DNA of 64,000 nt from Streptomyces tirandamycinicus (GTDB taxonomy: Bacteria; Actinomycetota; Actinomycetes; Streptomycetales; Streptomycetaceae). The notes beneath the pieces are model-generated. The model was not told the origin of the DNA. It did no database searches and saw nothing but the letters and a program-made list of their open reading frames with translations. How positions within the stretch are numbered: position 1 is the stretch's first letter; the number at the start of each line of letters is the position of its first letter. The position numbers and the translations under genes were made by a program. The stretch is taken from NCBI RefSeq assembly GCF_003097515.1, contig NZ_CP029188.1, positions 4,661,001 to 4,725,000 on the forward strand, written 5' to 3'. Shown here in pieces: positions 52,024 through 60,250 of this stretch.

Positions 52024-52258
52024 ACGGTTCGGTGATCGGTTCGATGACCACACGGGAGAGCGCCTATTCCAGGGCCGGGCGGTTGATACGGGAGTGGGCC
52101 ACTTCAACGAGGGTGGTCGCGGAGATGATCACGCGCAGGTCGTCGGCGCGGCCCAGGGTGAGCCGGCCGGTGACCATACGGTCGCGCGGCACGGCTCTGG
52201 CCGGTCCTTCGCTGTCGAGGACCAGAGCGCCGCCGGGGGTTGCGGGGGACCGGGTCAC
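52024..52258 (-). pseudogene. N-terminal fragment of a PIN-domain (VapC-type) toxin gene
   Basis: From GTG 52258 the leftward frame reads ALVLDSEGPARAVPRDRMVT, then GRADDLRVIISATTLVEVAH and SRINRPALE, followed by a TAG where the family has Trp, then ALSRVVIEPITEP before the match ends near 52024. The first catalytic Asp (LVLDSEG) and Glu (LVEV) of the PIN fold are intact. An in-frame stop and loss of the second half make it non-functional. The rest is at 50785-50911. Confidence 0.72.
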
Positions 52259-52321
52259 GCGGCGCTCGCTCGACGCCGTGTCTGCTCGCTTCGTGATCGC
52301 GATCCGCGAGTACCGACGACA

Positions 52322-52356
52322 AAGAGCGGGACCCAGTGAGACCGGGTCCCGCTCTT
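52322..52356 (-). terminator. Strong hairpin terminator downstream of tRNA-Arg
   Basis: Perfect 13-bp stem: AAGAGCGGGACCC (52322-52334) and GGGTCCCGCTCTT (52344-52356) with a 9-base loop. On the minus strand it follows the tRNA by ~54 bases and is followed by TTTG. It could also work in the opposite direction. Confidence 0.8.
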
Positions 52357-52409
52357 CATACGTGGCATCCGCCCTGGTCAGCGCATGATCTCTGCTGATC
52401 CTGGGCGAG

Positions 52410-52481
52410 TGCCCCCGGCAGGATTCGAACCTGCGCACACGGCTCCGGAGGCCGTTGCTCTATCCCCTGAGCTACGGGGGC
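52410..52481 (-). tRNA. tRNA-Arg (anticodon CCG)
   Basis: The minus strand folds as a complete cloverleaf: acceptor GCCCCCG/CGGGGGC, D-arm GCTC...GAGC, anticodon arm ACGGC-CTCCGGA-GCCGT with anticodon CCG, and T-arm GCAGG-TTCGAAT-CCTGC. The discriminator base is A (52410) and CCA is not encoded, as is common in actinobacteria. No attachment-site duplication or integrase is seen next to it. Confidence 0.95.
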
Positions 52482-52926
52482 GTCCGCCGCTCTCGGCGGC
52501 GACGGGTAGAACCCTACCAGCTCCGATGGGGTGCCCGTGAACAGGTATTTCCAGCCTGTGACCGAGGGACCGTCGCAGAGCGTCCGCGGCGGTTCATCGG
52601 CCTTCCCGATCCCTCAGGACCGCCCACCCCGCCGCGCTCCCGTGTTCCTCCCCGAAGCACCCGCCCTCGCCGACCAAGGGAGCTGCCCCCGCCGTAAGTG
52701 ACCTCCGCGCACCCGGGCCCTCCGCACCTCCCCGCGCGCCCCGAACACGCCCGGCTCCGGGGCGCGGTGGAACCGGTGGAGCAGGTGGAACCGGTGCATC
52801 CACGGCCGACGTTTCGCCCTCCGCTGGCCCTTTACCCGCCCGCGGCGCACCCCCTCGCGCCCCCCGGACGGGTCAGAAGTGGGGAAAAGCCGGACGCGGA
52901 CGCGTTCGCGGACCTACTCTCGAGTT
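52482..52926. other. Gap between tRNA and response-regulator gene, no gene seen
   Basis: 445 bases. The short open frames are shadows without family features. A TACTCT at 52915-52920 lies about seven bases before the response-regulator GTG and may be the -10 of a leaderless transcript; the tRNA promoter should lie just right of 52481. Confidence 0.45.
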
Positions 52927-53361
52927 GTGTCAGGCGTGTCCGGCCGGGTCCTCGTCGTCGACGACAACAGGGTCATTCGGCAGCTGATCAGGGTCAATCT
53001 CGAGCTGGAGGGCTTCGAGGTCGTGACCGCGGCCGATGGTGCCGAGTGCCTGGAGGTCGTCCACGAGGTGCGGCCGGACGTGATCACCCTCGACGTCGTG
53101 ATGCCGCGGCTCGACGGCTTGCGGACCGCCGGGCGACTGCGGTCGGACCCCAGGACGGCGCGCGTGCCCGTCGCGATCATCAGCGCCTGCACCCAGGACG
53201 AGGTCGACAAGGGCATCGCCGCGGGTGTGGACGCCTTTCTCGCCAAGCCCTTCGAACCCGCCGAGCTGGTCCGGCTGGTCCGGCGGCTGATGTACGGGGA
53301 GGGCCCGCCGTCCGTAGACGGCAGGCATGGCGCCGGGAGGGCGGGGAGCGCGAGGGGCTGA
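52927..53361 (+). CDS. Single-domain response regulator
   Basis: 144 residues from GTG 52927. The receiver domain is complete: RVLVVDDNRVIRQLI (acidic pair), phosphorylation Asp in VITLDVVMPRLDG (about residue 58), Ser in VAIISACTQ and Lys in FLAKPFEPAEL. It has no output domain, only a short Gly/Arg/Ala tail, so it acts by protein contacts like CheY/Spo0F types. No kinase is adjacent. No ribosome site precedes the GTG, and TACTCT seven bases upstream suggests leaderless transcription. Its stop lies 55 bases before the NrtL gene. Confidence 0.88.
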   Translation: MSGVSGRVLVVDDNRVIRQLIRVNLELEGFEVVTAADGAECLEVVHEVRPDVITLDVVMPRLDGLRTAGRLRSDPRTARVPVAIISACTQDEVDKGIAAGVDAFLAKPFEPAELVRLVRRLMYGEGPPSVDGRHGAGRAGSARG

Positions 53362-53416
53362 CCGGATGGCGAAACCGGTTCGCGATCACACCCCCTCCCT
53401 CCCATACGCTTGTCCC

Positions 53417-54445
53417 GTGACCCCCGCAGACCTCTCCCGTACCGTGCTGGGCGCCGTGCGCCGCGCGGTCGAGGAGGGCGCCCTGCACGCACCCGTGCCC
53501 GAGCGGATCAGGGTCGAGCGTCCCCGCCCCGGAGGCCGCGGGGACTACGCCACCAATGTCGCGCTCCGGCTCGCCGGGCCCGCCGGCCGGCAGGCACGCG
53601 ACGTCGCCGAGGCGATCAGATCCCGCATCGCAGGCAGCCCCGGCATCGCCCGTGTGGAGATCACCGGTCCCGGATTCCTGAACTTCACCCTCGGCGCGGA
53701 CCCGGCCGCGGGGCTCGTCAGAACCATCGGCGAGCGGGGACTGGAGTACGGCCATGGCCCCGCCCTCTCCGGTGTCCGCTTCGGCTTCGCGCCCGTTCGC
53801 GAGCTGCGCGCCCGGGTGATCACCGACACCGTCGTGCGGCTGCTGGGGGCCCAGGGCGCCGCGGCCGCCGTCGAGCCCGACGGCAGGGAGCGGATCACCG
53901 CTCTGCCCGCCCGCGACGACGCGGTCTTCGAGCGCGCCGGCCGTGACGCCGCTCTCTGGGCGCTGCTCCGGCCCGCCGCCCACGACCAGCCCCTGCCGGC
54001 CGCCGCCCTCCTCGTACAGAAGGAGCCGAACGCGCTCTTCCGGGTCCGATACGCGTACTCCCGCAGCCGGGCCCTCGTGCGTGCGGCCGGTCGGCTGGGC
54101 ATCCCCGTCTCGTACGAGCCTGACGTTTCCGCCCCGGGCGATGCGGACCAGGCTGCCGTCGTCTCCGCCGCAGGCGGGGCGGGCTCCTCCGCCCTGCTCG
54201 CCGCTCTCGGCGACCACCCCGCCGTCCTGGAGTCCGCCGCCCGGCTGCGCGCCCCCGACCGCCTCGCCCGTCACCTCGAGGCGACCGCCGATGCCCTGCT
54301 CGGCCTCCAGCACACCGTGCTGCCCGTCGGTGACGAGAAACCCTCGGCCGCCCACCGCTCCCGGCTGGCCCTAGCCGAAGCCGCCGGGACGGTGCTGGCC
54401 GGTGGCCTGGCCCTGCTCGGCATCAGCGCACCCGAACACCTGTAG
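53417..54445 (+). CDS. ArgS-related anticodon-binding-domain protein (NrtL-like)
   Basis: 342 residues from GTG 53417. The N-terminal part (ERPRPGGRGDYATNVALRLA; ITGPGFLNFTLG) resembles the Add-1 domain of arginyl-tRNA synthetase, and the C-terminal part (NALFRVRYAYSRSRALVRAA; RLARHLEATADALLGLQHTVLP) resembles the DALR anticodon-binding domain. The HIGH/KMSKS catalytic core is missing (FAPVRELRARVITDTVVRLLG lies where it should be). It therefore cannot aminoacylate; it may bind tRNA-Arg or act in regulation. A TACGCT six bases before the GTG suggests a leaderless transcript. lysA follows within 13 bases, so the two are probably co-transcribed. Confidence 0.85.
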   Translation: MTPADLSRTVLGAVRRAVEEGALHAPVPERIRVERPRPGGRGDYATNVALRLAGPAGRQARDVAEAIRSRIAGSPGIARVEITGPGFLNFTLGADPAAGLVRTIGERGLEYGHGPALSGVRFGFAPVRELRARVITDTVVRLLGAQGAAAAVEPDGRERITALPARDDAVFERAGRDAALWALLRPAAHDQPLPAAALLVQKEPNALFRVRYAYSRSRALVRAAGRLGIPVSYEPDVSAPGDADQAAVVSAAGGAGSSALLAALGDHPAVLESAARLRAPDRLARHLEATADALLGLQHTVLPVGDEKPSAAHRSRLALAEAAGTVLAGGLALLGISAPEHL

Positions 54446-54458
54446 ATGTGAGAGAAGA

Positions 54459-55850
54459 ATGAGCCGTTCCGCACACCCCGCCGGGCCCCGGTACGCCGAC
54501 GTCCTCCCCGAGGGCCACTACGCCGCCCCGCCGGCCGATCTCAACGCGCTCGACGGGAAGGTCTGGTCGCGTACCGTGCACCGCGGTCCCGGCGGCGCCG
54601 TCAGCGTGGCCGGTATCGACGTCACCCGGCTCGCGGAGGAGTTCGGCACCCCCGCCTACGTCCTCGACGAGGCGGACTTCCGCGCCCGCTGCCGCGCCTG
54701 GGCCGACGCCTTCGGCAAGGACGCCGACGTGTTCTACGCGGGCAAGGCGTTCCTCTCCCGCGCCGTCGTGCGCTGGCTCGACGAGGAGGGGCTCAACCTG
54801 GACGTCTGCTCCGGCGGCGAGCTGGCCACGGCGCTGGACGCCGGGATGCCCGCCGAGCGGATCGCGTTCCACGGCAACAACAAGTCCGTCGAGGAGATCG
54901 AGCGGGCCGTCGCCGCCGGGGTCGGGCGCATCGTCCTCGACTCCTTCCAGGAGATCGTCCGCGTCGCGCACGTCGCGCAGTCGCTCGGCAGGCGCCAGCG
55001 CGTCCTGATCCGGGTCACCGTCGGGGTCGAGGCGCACACCCACGAGTTCATCGCCACCGCCCACGAGGACCAGAAGTTCGGCCTCGCGCTCGCCGGCGGC
55101 CAGGCGGCCGAGGCGGTCCGGCGGGCCCTGCGGCTCGACGGGCTCGAGGTCGCCGGCATCCACTCGCACATCGGCTCGCAGATCTTCGACACCTCCGGGT
55201 TCGAGGTGGCCGCCCACCGGGTGGTGGGGCTGCTGAAGGAGGTCCGCGACGAGCACGGCGTCGAGCTCCCCGAGATCGACCTCGGCGGCGGTCTCGGCAT
55301 CGCCTACACCTCCGCCGACGACCCGCGCGAGCCGCACGAGATCGCCAAGGCGCTCGGCGAGATCGTCAGCCGTGAGTGCGAGGCGGCCGGCCTGCGCACG
55401 CCCCGCATCTCCGTCGAACCGGGCCGGGCGATCGTCGGGCCGACGGCCTTCACGCTGTACGAGGTCGGCACGATCAAGCCGCTCGACGGGCTGCGGACGT
55501 ACGTCAGCGTCGACGGCGGCATGTCCGACAACATCCGCACCGCGCTGTACGACGCCGAGTACAGCGTGGCGCTGGTCTCGCGCGCGAGCGACGCCGAGCC
55601 GATGCTGGTCCGCGTCGTCGGCAAGCACTGCGAGAGCGGCGACATCGTCGTACGGGACGCCTTCCTGCCCGCCGACCTGGCGCCGGGAGACCTGATCGCG
55701 GTGCCGGCGACCGGCGCGTACTGCCGCTCCATGGCCAGCAACTACAACCATGCGCTCCGCCCGCCCGTCGTCGCCGTGCGCGACGGCGAGGCCAAGGTGA
55801 TCGTCCGGCGTGAGACGGAGGAAGATCTCCTGCGTCTGGATGTCGGTTAA
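54459..55850 (+). CDS. lysA: Diaminopimelate decarboxylase
   Basis: 463 residues from ATG 54459 with GAGAGAAG upstream. This fold-type III PLP enzyme makes L-lysine from meso-diaminopimelate. The PLP lysine is in DVFYAGKAFLSRAV (~93), the glycine loop is DLGGGLGIAYT, the substrate-binding Arg lies in SVEPGRAIVGPT, and the catalytic Cys/Glu are in VGKHCESGDIV with the later YNHALRPPVV. It begins the lysA-hom-thrC-thrB block of aspartate-family amino-acid synthesis. Confidence 0.96.
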   Translation: MSRSAHPAGPRYADVLPEGHYAAPPADLNALDGKVWSRTVHRGPGGAVSVAGIDVTRLAEEFGTPAYVLDEADFRARCRAWADAFGKDADVFYAGKAFLSRAVVRWLDEEGLNLDVCSGGELATALDAGMPAERIAFHGNNKSVEEIERAVAAGVGRIVLDSFQEIVRVAHVAQSLGRRQRVLIRVTVGVEAHTHEFIATAHEDQKFGLALAGGQAAEAVRRALRLDGLEVAGIHSHIGSQIFDTSGFEVAAHRVVGLLKEVRDEHGVELPEIDLGGGLGIAYTSADDPREPHEIAKALGEIVSRECEAAGLRTPRISVEPGRAIVGPTAFTLYEVGTIKPLDGLRTYVSVDGGMSDNIRTALYDAEYSVALVSRASDAEPMLVRVVGKHCESGDIVVRDAFLPADLAPGDLIAVPATGAYCRSMASNYNHALRPPVVAVRDGEAKVIVRRETEEDLLRLDVG

Positions 55851-55946
55851 TGAAATATATGTCTCAGAATCCGGACGAGGCGAGGAAAGCCCCGTGCGGT
55901 GGGTGAGACTGGTTCGCACCCTGCTTGATGAAGGAATCGAGGTCGG

Positions 55947-57239
55947 ATGATGCGTACGCGTCCGCTGAAGGTGGCGCTGCTGGGCTGTGGAGTGGTCGGC
56001 TCAGAGGTGGCGCGCATCATGACGACGCACGCCGGCGACCTCGCCGCACGGATCGGGGCCCCGGTGGAACTCGCCGGGGTCGCCGTCCGCCGCCCCTCCA
56101 AGGTCCGTGAGGGGATCCCGCAGGAACTCGTCACCACCGACGCCAAGGCGCTCGTCGCGCGGGGCGACATCGACGTGGTCGTCGAGGTCATCGGCGGGAT
56201 CGAGCCCGCCCGTACGCTGATCACCACCGCCTTCGAGCACGGCGCCTCGGTCGTCTCGGCGAACAAGGCGCTGCTCGCCGAGGACGGCGCCACGCTGTAC
56301 GCCGCCGCCGAGAAACACGGCCGCGACCTCTACTTCGAGGCGGCCGTGGCCGGTGCGATCCCGCTGATCAGGCCGCTGCGCGAGTCCCTGGCCGGCGACA
56401 AGGTCAACCGGGTCCTCGGCATCGTCAACGGCACGACGAACTTCATCCTCGACAAGATGGACACCTCCGGCGCCGGCTACTCCGAGGCGCTGGACGAGGC
56501 CACCGCGCTGGGGTACGCCGAGGCCGACCCGACCGCCGACGTCGAGGGCTTCGACGCCGCCGCCAAGGCGGCGATCCTCGCCGGTATCGCCTTCCACACC
56601 CGGGTGCGCCTGGACGACGTGTACCGCGAGGGCATGACCGAGGTCACCGCCGCCGACTTCGCCTCCGCCAAGCAGATGGGCTGCACCATCAAGCTGCTGG
56701 CGATCTGCGAGCGGGCGGCGGACGGCAGGTCGGTCACGGCCCGGGTGCACCCGGCGATGATTCCGCTCAGCCACCCGCTGGCGTCCGTCCGCGAGGCGTA
56801 CAACGCGGTGTTCGTCGAGGCCGAGGCGGCCGGCCGGCTGATGTTCTACGGCCCCGGCGCCGGCGGTGCGCCGACCGCCTCCGCCGTCCTGGGCGACCTG
56901 GTCGCCGTCTGCCGCAACAAGCTCGCCGAGGCGACGGGGCCCGGCGAGTCCGTCTACACGCAGCTGCCCGTGAGCCCCATGGGCGAGGTCGTGACGCGGT
57001 ACCACATCAGCCTCGACGTGGCCGACAAGCCGGGCGTGCTCGCCCAGGTGGCGACGGTCTTCGCCGAGCACGGCGTGTCGATCGACACGGTGCGCCAGAC
57101 GGGCAAGGACGGCGAGGCATCGCTCGTCGTCGTCACCCACCGCGCGCCCGACGCCGCCCTCTCGGGGACCGTCGAGGCGCTGCGCAAGCTCGACACCGTG
57201 CGCGGTGTCGCCAGCATCATGCGGGTTGAAGGAGAGTAG
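55947..57239 (+). CDS. hom: Homoserine dehydrogenase
   Basis: 430 residues from ATG 55947, the first of two adjacent ATG codons. The NAD(P)-binding loop is VALLGCGVVGSEVARIM; the catalytic region includes GIVNGTTNFILDKM and AEADPTADVEGFDAAAKAAIL (two runs). A C-terminal ACT domain (YHISLDVADKPGVLAQVATVF) normally mediates feedback inhibition by threonine. It reduces aspartate semialdehyde to homoserine. It follows lysA by 96 bases and is 6 bases from thrC, so hom and thrC are one transcript. Confidence 0.96.
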   Translation: MMRTRPLKVALLGCGVVGSEVARIMTTHAGDLAARIGAPVELAGVAVRRPSKVREGIPQELVTTDAKALVARGDIDVVVEVIGGIEPARTLITTAFEHGASVVSANKALLAEDGATLYAAAEKHGRDLYFEAAVAGAIPLIRPLRESLAGDKVNRVLGIVNGTTNFILDKMDTSGAGYSEALDEATALGYAEADPTADVEGFDAAAKAAILAGIAFHTRVRLDDVYREGMTEVTAADFASAKQMGCTIKLLAICERAADGRSVTARVHPAMIPLSHPLASVREAYNAVFVEAEAAGRLMFYGPGAGGAPTASAVLGDLVAVCRNKLAEATGPGESVYTQLPVSPMGEVVTRYHISLDVADKPGVLAQVATVFAEHGVSIDTVRQTGKDGEASLVVVTHRAPDAALSGTVEALRKLDTVRGVASIMRVEGE

Positions 57240-57245
57240 GGACCC

Positions 57246-58313
57246 ATGAGCACTCGCACTCACCAGTGGCGCGGCATCATCGAGGAGTACCGCGACCGGC
57301 TCCCGGTGACGGACACCACGCCGGTCGTCACGCTCGGCGAGGGCGGTACGCCGCTCGTCGCCGCGCAGTCCCTCTCCGAGGCCACGGGGTGTGACGTTTA
57401 TCTCAAGGTCGAGGGTGCCAACCCGACCGGGTCGTTCAAGGACCGCGGGATGACCATGGCGATAACCAGGGCCAAGGAGGAGGGCGCGAAGGCCGTCATC
57501 TGCGCCTCCACCGGCAACACCTCGGCGTCCGCCGCGGCCTACGCGGGCCGTGCGGGGATGGTGTCCGCGGTGCTGATCCCGCAGGGCAAGATCGCGATGG
57601 GCAAGCTGGGCCAGGCGCTGGTCCACGGGGCGAAGATCCTGCAGGTCGACGGCAACTTCGACGACTGCCTGGTGCTGGCCCGCGGCCTCTCCGAGAACTA
57701 CCCCGTGGCGCTGGTCAATTCGGTGAACCCGGTCCGGATCGAGGGCCAGAAGACCGCCGCCTTCGAGATCGTCGACGCGCTCGGCGACGCGCCGGACGTC
57801 CATGTGCTGCCCGTCGGCAACGCCGGCAACATCACGGCGTACTGGAAGGGTTACCGGGAGTACGCGGCGGACGGCGTGTCCGCCCGCACTCCGCGTATGT
57901 GGGGCTTCCAGGCGTCCGGTTCCGCGCCCATCGTGCGCGGCGAGGTGGTCAAGGACCCGTCGACGATCGCGACCGCGATCCGGATCGGCAACCCGGCTTC
58001 CTGGGAGCTCGCGGTGGCGGCCAAGGACGAGTCGGGCGGCTTCATCGACGAGGTGACTGACCGTCAGATCCTGCGTGCCTACAAGCTGTTGGCCTCGCGT
58101 GAGGGCGTCTTCGTGGAGCCCGCCTCGGCCGCCTCGGTGGCCGGCCTGCTCAAGGCCGCCGAGGAGGGCAAGGTCGACGCCGGTCAGCGGATCGTCTGCA
58201 CGGTCACGGGCAACGGCCTCAAGGACCCCGACTGGGCGGTCGCCGGAGCGCCCCAGCCGCTGACGGTCCCGGTGGACGCCGCCGCGGCGGCGGAGCGGCT
58301 CGGGCTCGTCTGA
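57246..58313 (+). CDS. thrC: Threonine synthase
   Basis: 355 residues from ATG 57246, with GAAGGAGAG upstream overlapping the end of hom. The PLP lysine is in NPTGSFKDRGMTM (about residue 65) and the phosphate-binding loop in VLPVGNAGNITAYW. It converts O-phosphohomoserine to threonine. The usual next gene, thrB, is separated by a 626-base gap instead of being directly attached. Confidence 0.96.
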   Translation: MSTRTHQWRGIIEEYRDRLPVTDTTPVVTLGEGGTPLVAAQSLSEATGCDVYLKVEGANPTGSFKDRGMTMAITRAKEEGAKAVICASTGNTSASAAAYAGRAGMVSAVLIPQGKIAMGKLGQALVHGAKILQVDGNFDDCLVLARGLSENYPVALVNSVNPVRIEGQKTAAFEIVDALGDAPDVHVLPVGNAGNITAYWKGYREYAADGVSARTPRMWGFQASGSAPIVRGEVVKDPSTIATAIRIGNPASWELAVAAKDESGGFIDEVTDRQILRAYKLLASREGVFVEPASAASVAGLLKAAEEGKVDAGQRIVCTVTGNGLKDPDWAVAGAPQPLTVPVDAAAAAERLGLV

Positions 58314-58828
58314 GCCGCTCCGGCCGGGTTCCGCCCGCGGGGCGGTGCCCGGTGCCGCGCGACGGGTACCGGGCGGGCGCGGACGCCGGTCGTACGGGGC
58401 CGCGGCACCGCGCCGTACCCGGTGCGGACGTGCCTCCCACCTACCTGCGGGCGCCGCACCCGCCGGCCGCCGCCCCACCGGATCGCGTACGCCTTCGTGC
58501 GCGGACGGCGGAGGCGGTCGCGCAGGTGGCAGAGGAAGTGGCTGCGCAGGCGGTCGTGTGGGCGGACGCGCGGCGGCGGGGGCGGCCGGAGGTCACCCGC
58601 CCGGGCCGTACGCGAGAGCGGCAGGCACGGACGGCGCGTCGTCCCGGACGCGCCGCAGGGGCACGAAGGGGAGTGCGACACGCATCGTGCGCCTCCCGTG
58701 CGCCCTATGTCGCCGCACAACCTTCCTTGGATAGGCTGTACGCAACCCCGCCGCCGCGCTCGCCGCGGTCGCCGTCGACACCGGCCCGTGGGTCTTCCCG
58801 TCTTCCCGTCTTCGCATCGTCATCACGC
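58314..58828. other. Long thrC-thrB gap, no gene seen
   Basis: About 515 GC-rich bases with no frame showing family features. A frame fused to thrB stays open back to 58352, but it lacks a ribosome site and any conserved sequence. The thrB promoter and the phased GATC array lie at its right end. Confidence 0.5.
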
Positions 58829-58918
58829 CGATCAGAGCCGATTAGAGTCGATCACATCCGATCGCAAAGATCCTCGAGATCAGCGCCAATCGGAAACGAT
58901 CAGAAACCGATCAGAACC
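58829..58918. repeat. Array of CGATCA-like elements phased at ~10 bp upstream of thrB
   Basis: CGATCAGAGC, CGATTAGAGT, CGATCACATC and CGATCGCAAA start at exactly 10-bp steps (58829, 58839, 58849, 58859). GATCCTCGAG and GATCAGCG follow at 58869 and 58878, then AATCGG, CGATCAGAAA (58897) and CGATCAGAAC (58908). The array ends just before the thrB ribosome site, and one-turn helical phasing points to cooperative protein binding or DNA curvature. Confidence 0.7.
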
Positions 58919-58939
58919 AGCAAGGAGAGTCGTCGATCG

Positions 58940-59857
58940 ATGGCCGGTCCCGCGTTTCGCGCCGCCGCCGTCCGGGTGCGCGTGCCCGCCACCAGCGCCA
59001 ACCTCGGGCCGGGCTTCGACGCCTTCGGCCTGTCGCTGGGCCTGTACGACGACGTGGTCGTCCGCGTCGCAGACTCCGGGCTGCACATCGACATCGCCGG
59101 TGAGGGCGCCGAGACGCTGCCCCGCGACGAGAGCCATCTGCTCGTGCGGTCGCTGCGCACGGCCTTCGACCTGCTCGGCGGGCAGCCCCGCGGCCTCGAG
59201 GTGGTCTGCGCCAACCGCATCCCGCACGGCCGCGGCCTCGGCTCCTCGTCGGCCGCCATCTGCGCCGGCATCGTGGCGGCCCGCGCGGTGACCATAGGGG
59301 GCGACGCCCGGCTCGACGACGCGGCACTGCTGGAGCTCGCCACCGAGATCGAGGGCCACCCCGACAACGTCGCCGCCTGCCTTCTCGGCGGCTTCACCCT
59401 GGCCTGGACCGACGCCGGAGCGGCCCGCGCGATCAGGTTGGACCCATCCGAATCCATCGTTCCGGTGGTTTTCGTGCCGAGCAGGCCCGTTCTCACCGAG
59501 ACCGCCCGCGGGCTGCTCCCGCGCACGGTCCCGCATGTGGACGCCGCCGTCAACGCGGGCCGCGCCGCGCTGCTCGTCGAGGCCCTCACCAGGCGCCCCG
59601 AGCTGCTGCTTCCCGCCACCGAGGACCGCCTCCACCAGGAGTACCGCGCCCCGGCGATGCCGCAGAGCGTCGACCTGGTCAACCGGCTGCGCGCCGACGG
59701 GGTCCCCGCGGTCATCTCCGGCGCGGGCCCCACCGTGCTCGCGCTGGCCGAGGACGGTACGGCCGACAAGGTGGCCCGGCTCGCGGGCGAGGGCTGGGCG
59801 GCCAACAGGCTCGCACTCGACGCCGCGGGAGCGAGTGTGCTCCCGCTGGCTCCGTAG
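58940..59857 (+). CDS. thrB: Homoserine kinase
   Basis: 305 residues from ATG 58940, with AAGGAGAG ten bases upstream. It is a GHMP kinase: VRVPATSANLGPGFDAFGLSLGLYDD (two runs) at the N-terminus, the ATP loop PHGRGLGSSSAAICAGIVAA (~95-115) and the C-terminal GVPAVISGAGPTVLAL. It phosphorylates homoserine for threonine synthase. Separation from thrC by a long gap with a phased repeat array suggests its own promoter and separate control. Confidence 0.95.
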   Translation: MAGPAFRAAAVRVRVPATSANLGPGFDAFGLSLGLYDDVVVRVADSGLHIDIAGEGAETLPRDESHLLVRSLRTAFDLLGGQPRGLEVVCANRIPHGRGLGSSSAAICAGIVAARAVTIGGDARLDDAALLELATEIEGHPDNVAACLLGGFTLAWTDAGAARAIRLDPSESIVPVVFVPSRPVLTETARGLLPRTVPHVDAAVNAGRAALLVEALTRRPELLLPATEDRLHQEYRAPAMPQSVDLVNRLRADGVPAVISGAGPTVLALAEDGTADKVARLAGEGWAANRLALDAAGASVLPLAP

Positions 59858-60250
59858 CCCGACACGGGATTGCCGGTGACAGAGAGGGGGAATGTTTGTT
59901 GGAGCCGGTAGTGTTAACCTCAAGTACGCAGCCCCACAATCTTGTGGCGCGGTGCTTTGTGTCCCCTTCCGGGACCACCACTCTTCCGGGAGCCTCCCCA
60001 ACTGCCTGAGCAGCCTGCCTGAGCAGTTTCGAGCACGCTCCGGAACCGGCACGACACCCCTCGCTTCTCCCGAAGAGAGGGCCGAGCAGGGGGAACTCGG
60101 GCCGGGCCCTGCACGTACATCTCTCCGCCGTACCCCGGCGGACCACCGCCCCGGCTCCGGTCCGCGATCAGAAAGATCGAGGACCGCGTCGGACAGCACA
60201 ACCGGTCGCCGAGCCAGAAGGCCGACGTCCGCTCCAGGGAAGGACCCTTC
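59858..60250 (+). promoter_or_regulatory. Promoter and long leader of rho
   Basis: 393 bases. TAACCT near 59915-59920 is a likely -10, so the rho mRNA should have a leader of about 320 bases. It contains CTGCCTGAGCAG twice (60002-60013, 60015-60026). A 120-codon frame (59892-60254) runs the whole length and ends with TGA overlapping the rho GTG. Long rho leaders are commonly used for autoregulation by premature termination; here that is an inference. Confidence 0.5.

Noticed and set aside
52410..52481. tRNA-Arg as an integration site for a mobile element
   Set aside because: No integrase, excisionase or second copy of the tRNA 3' end was seen within the window.
58352..58939. N-terminal extension of thrB by ~196 codons
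   Set aside because: The extension is Arg/Pro/Ala-rich without conserved sequence, runs through the GATC array, and homoserine kinases normally start near the residues encoded at 58940.
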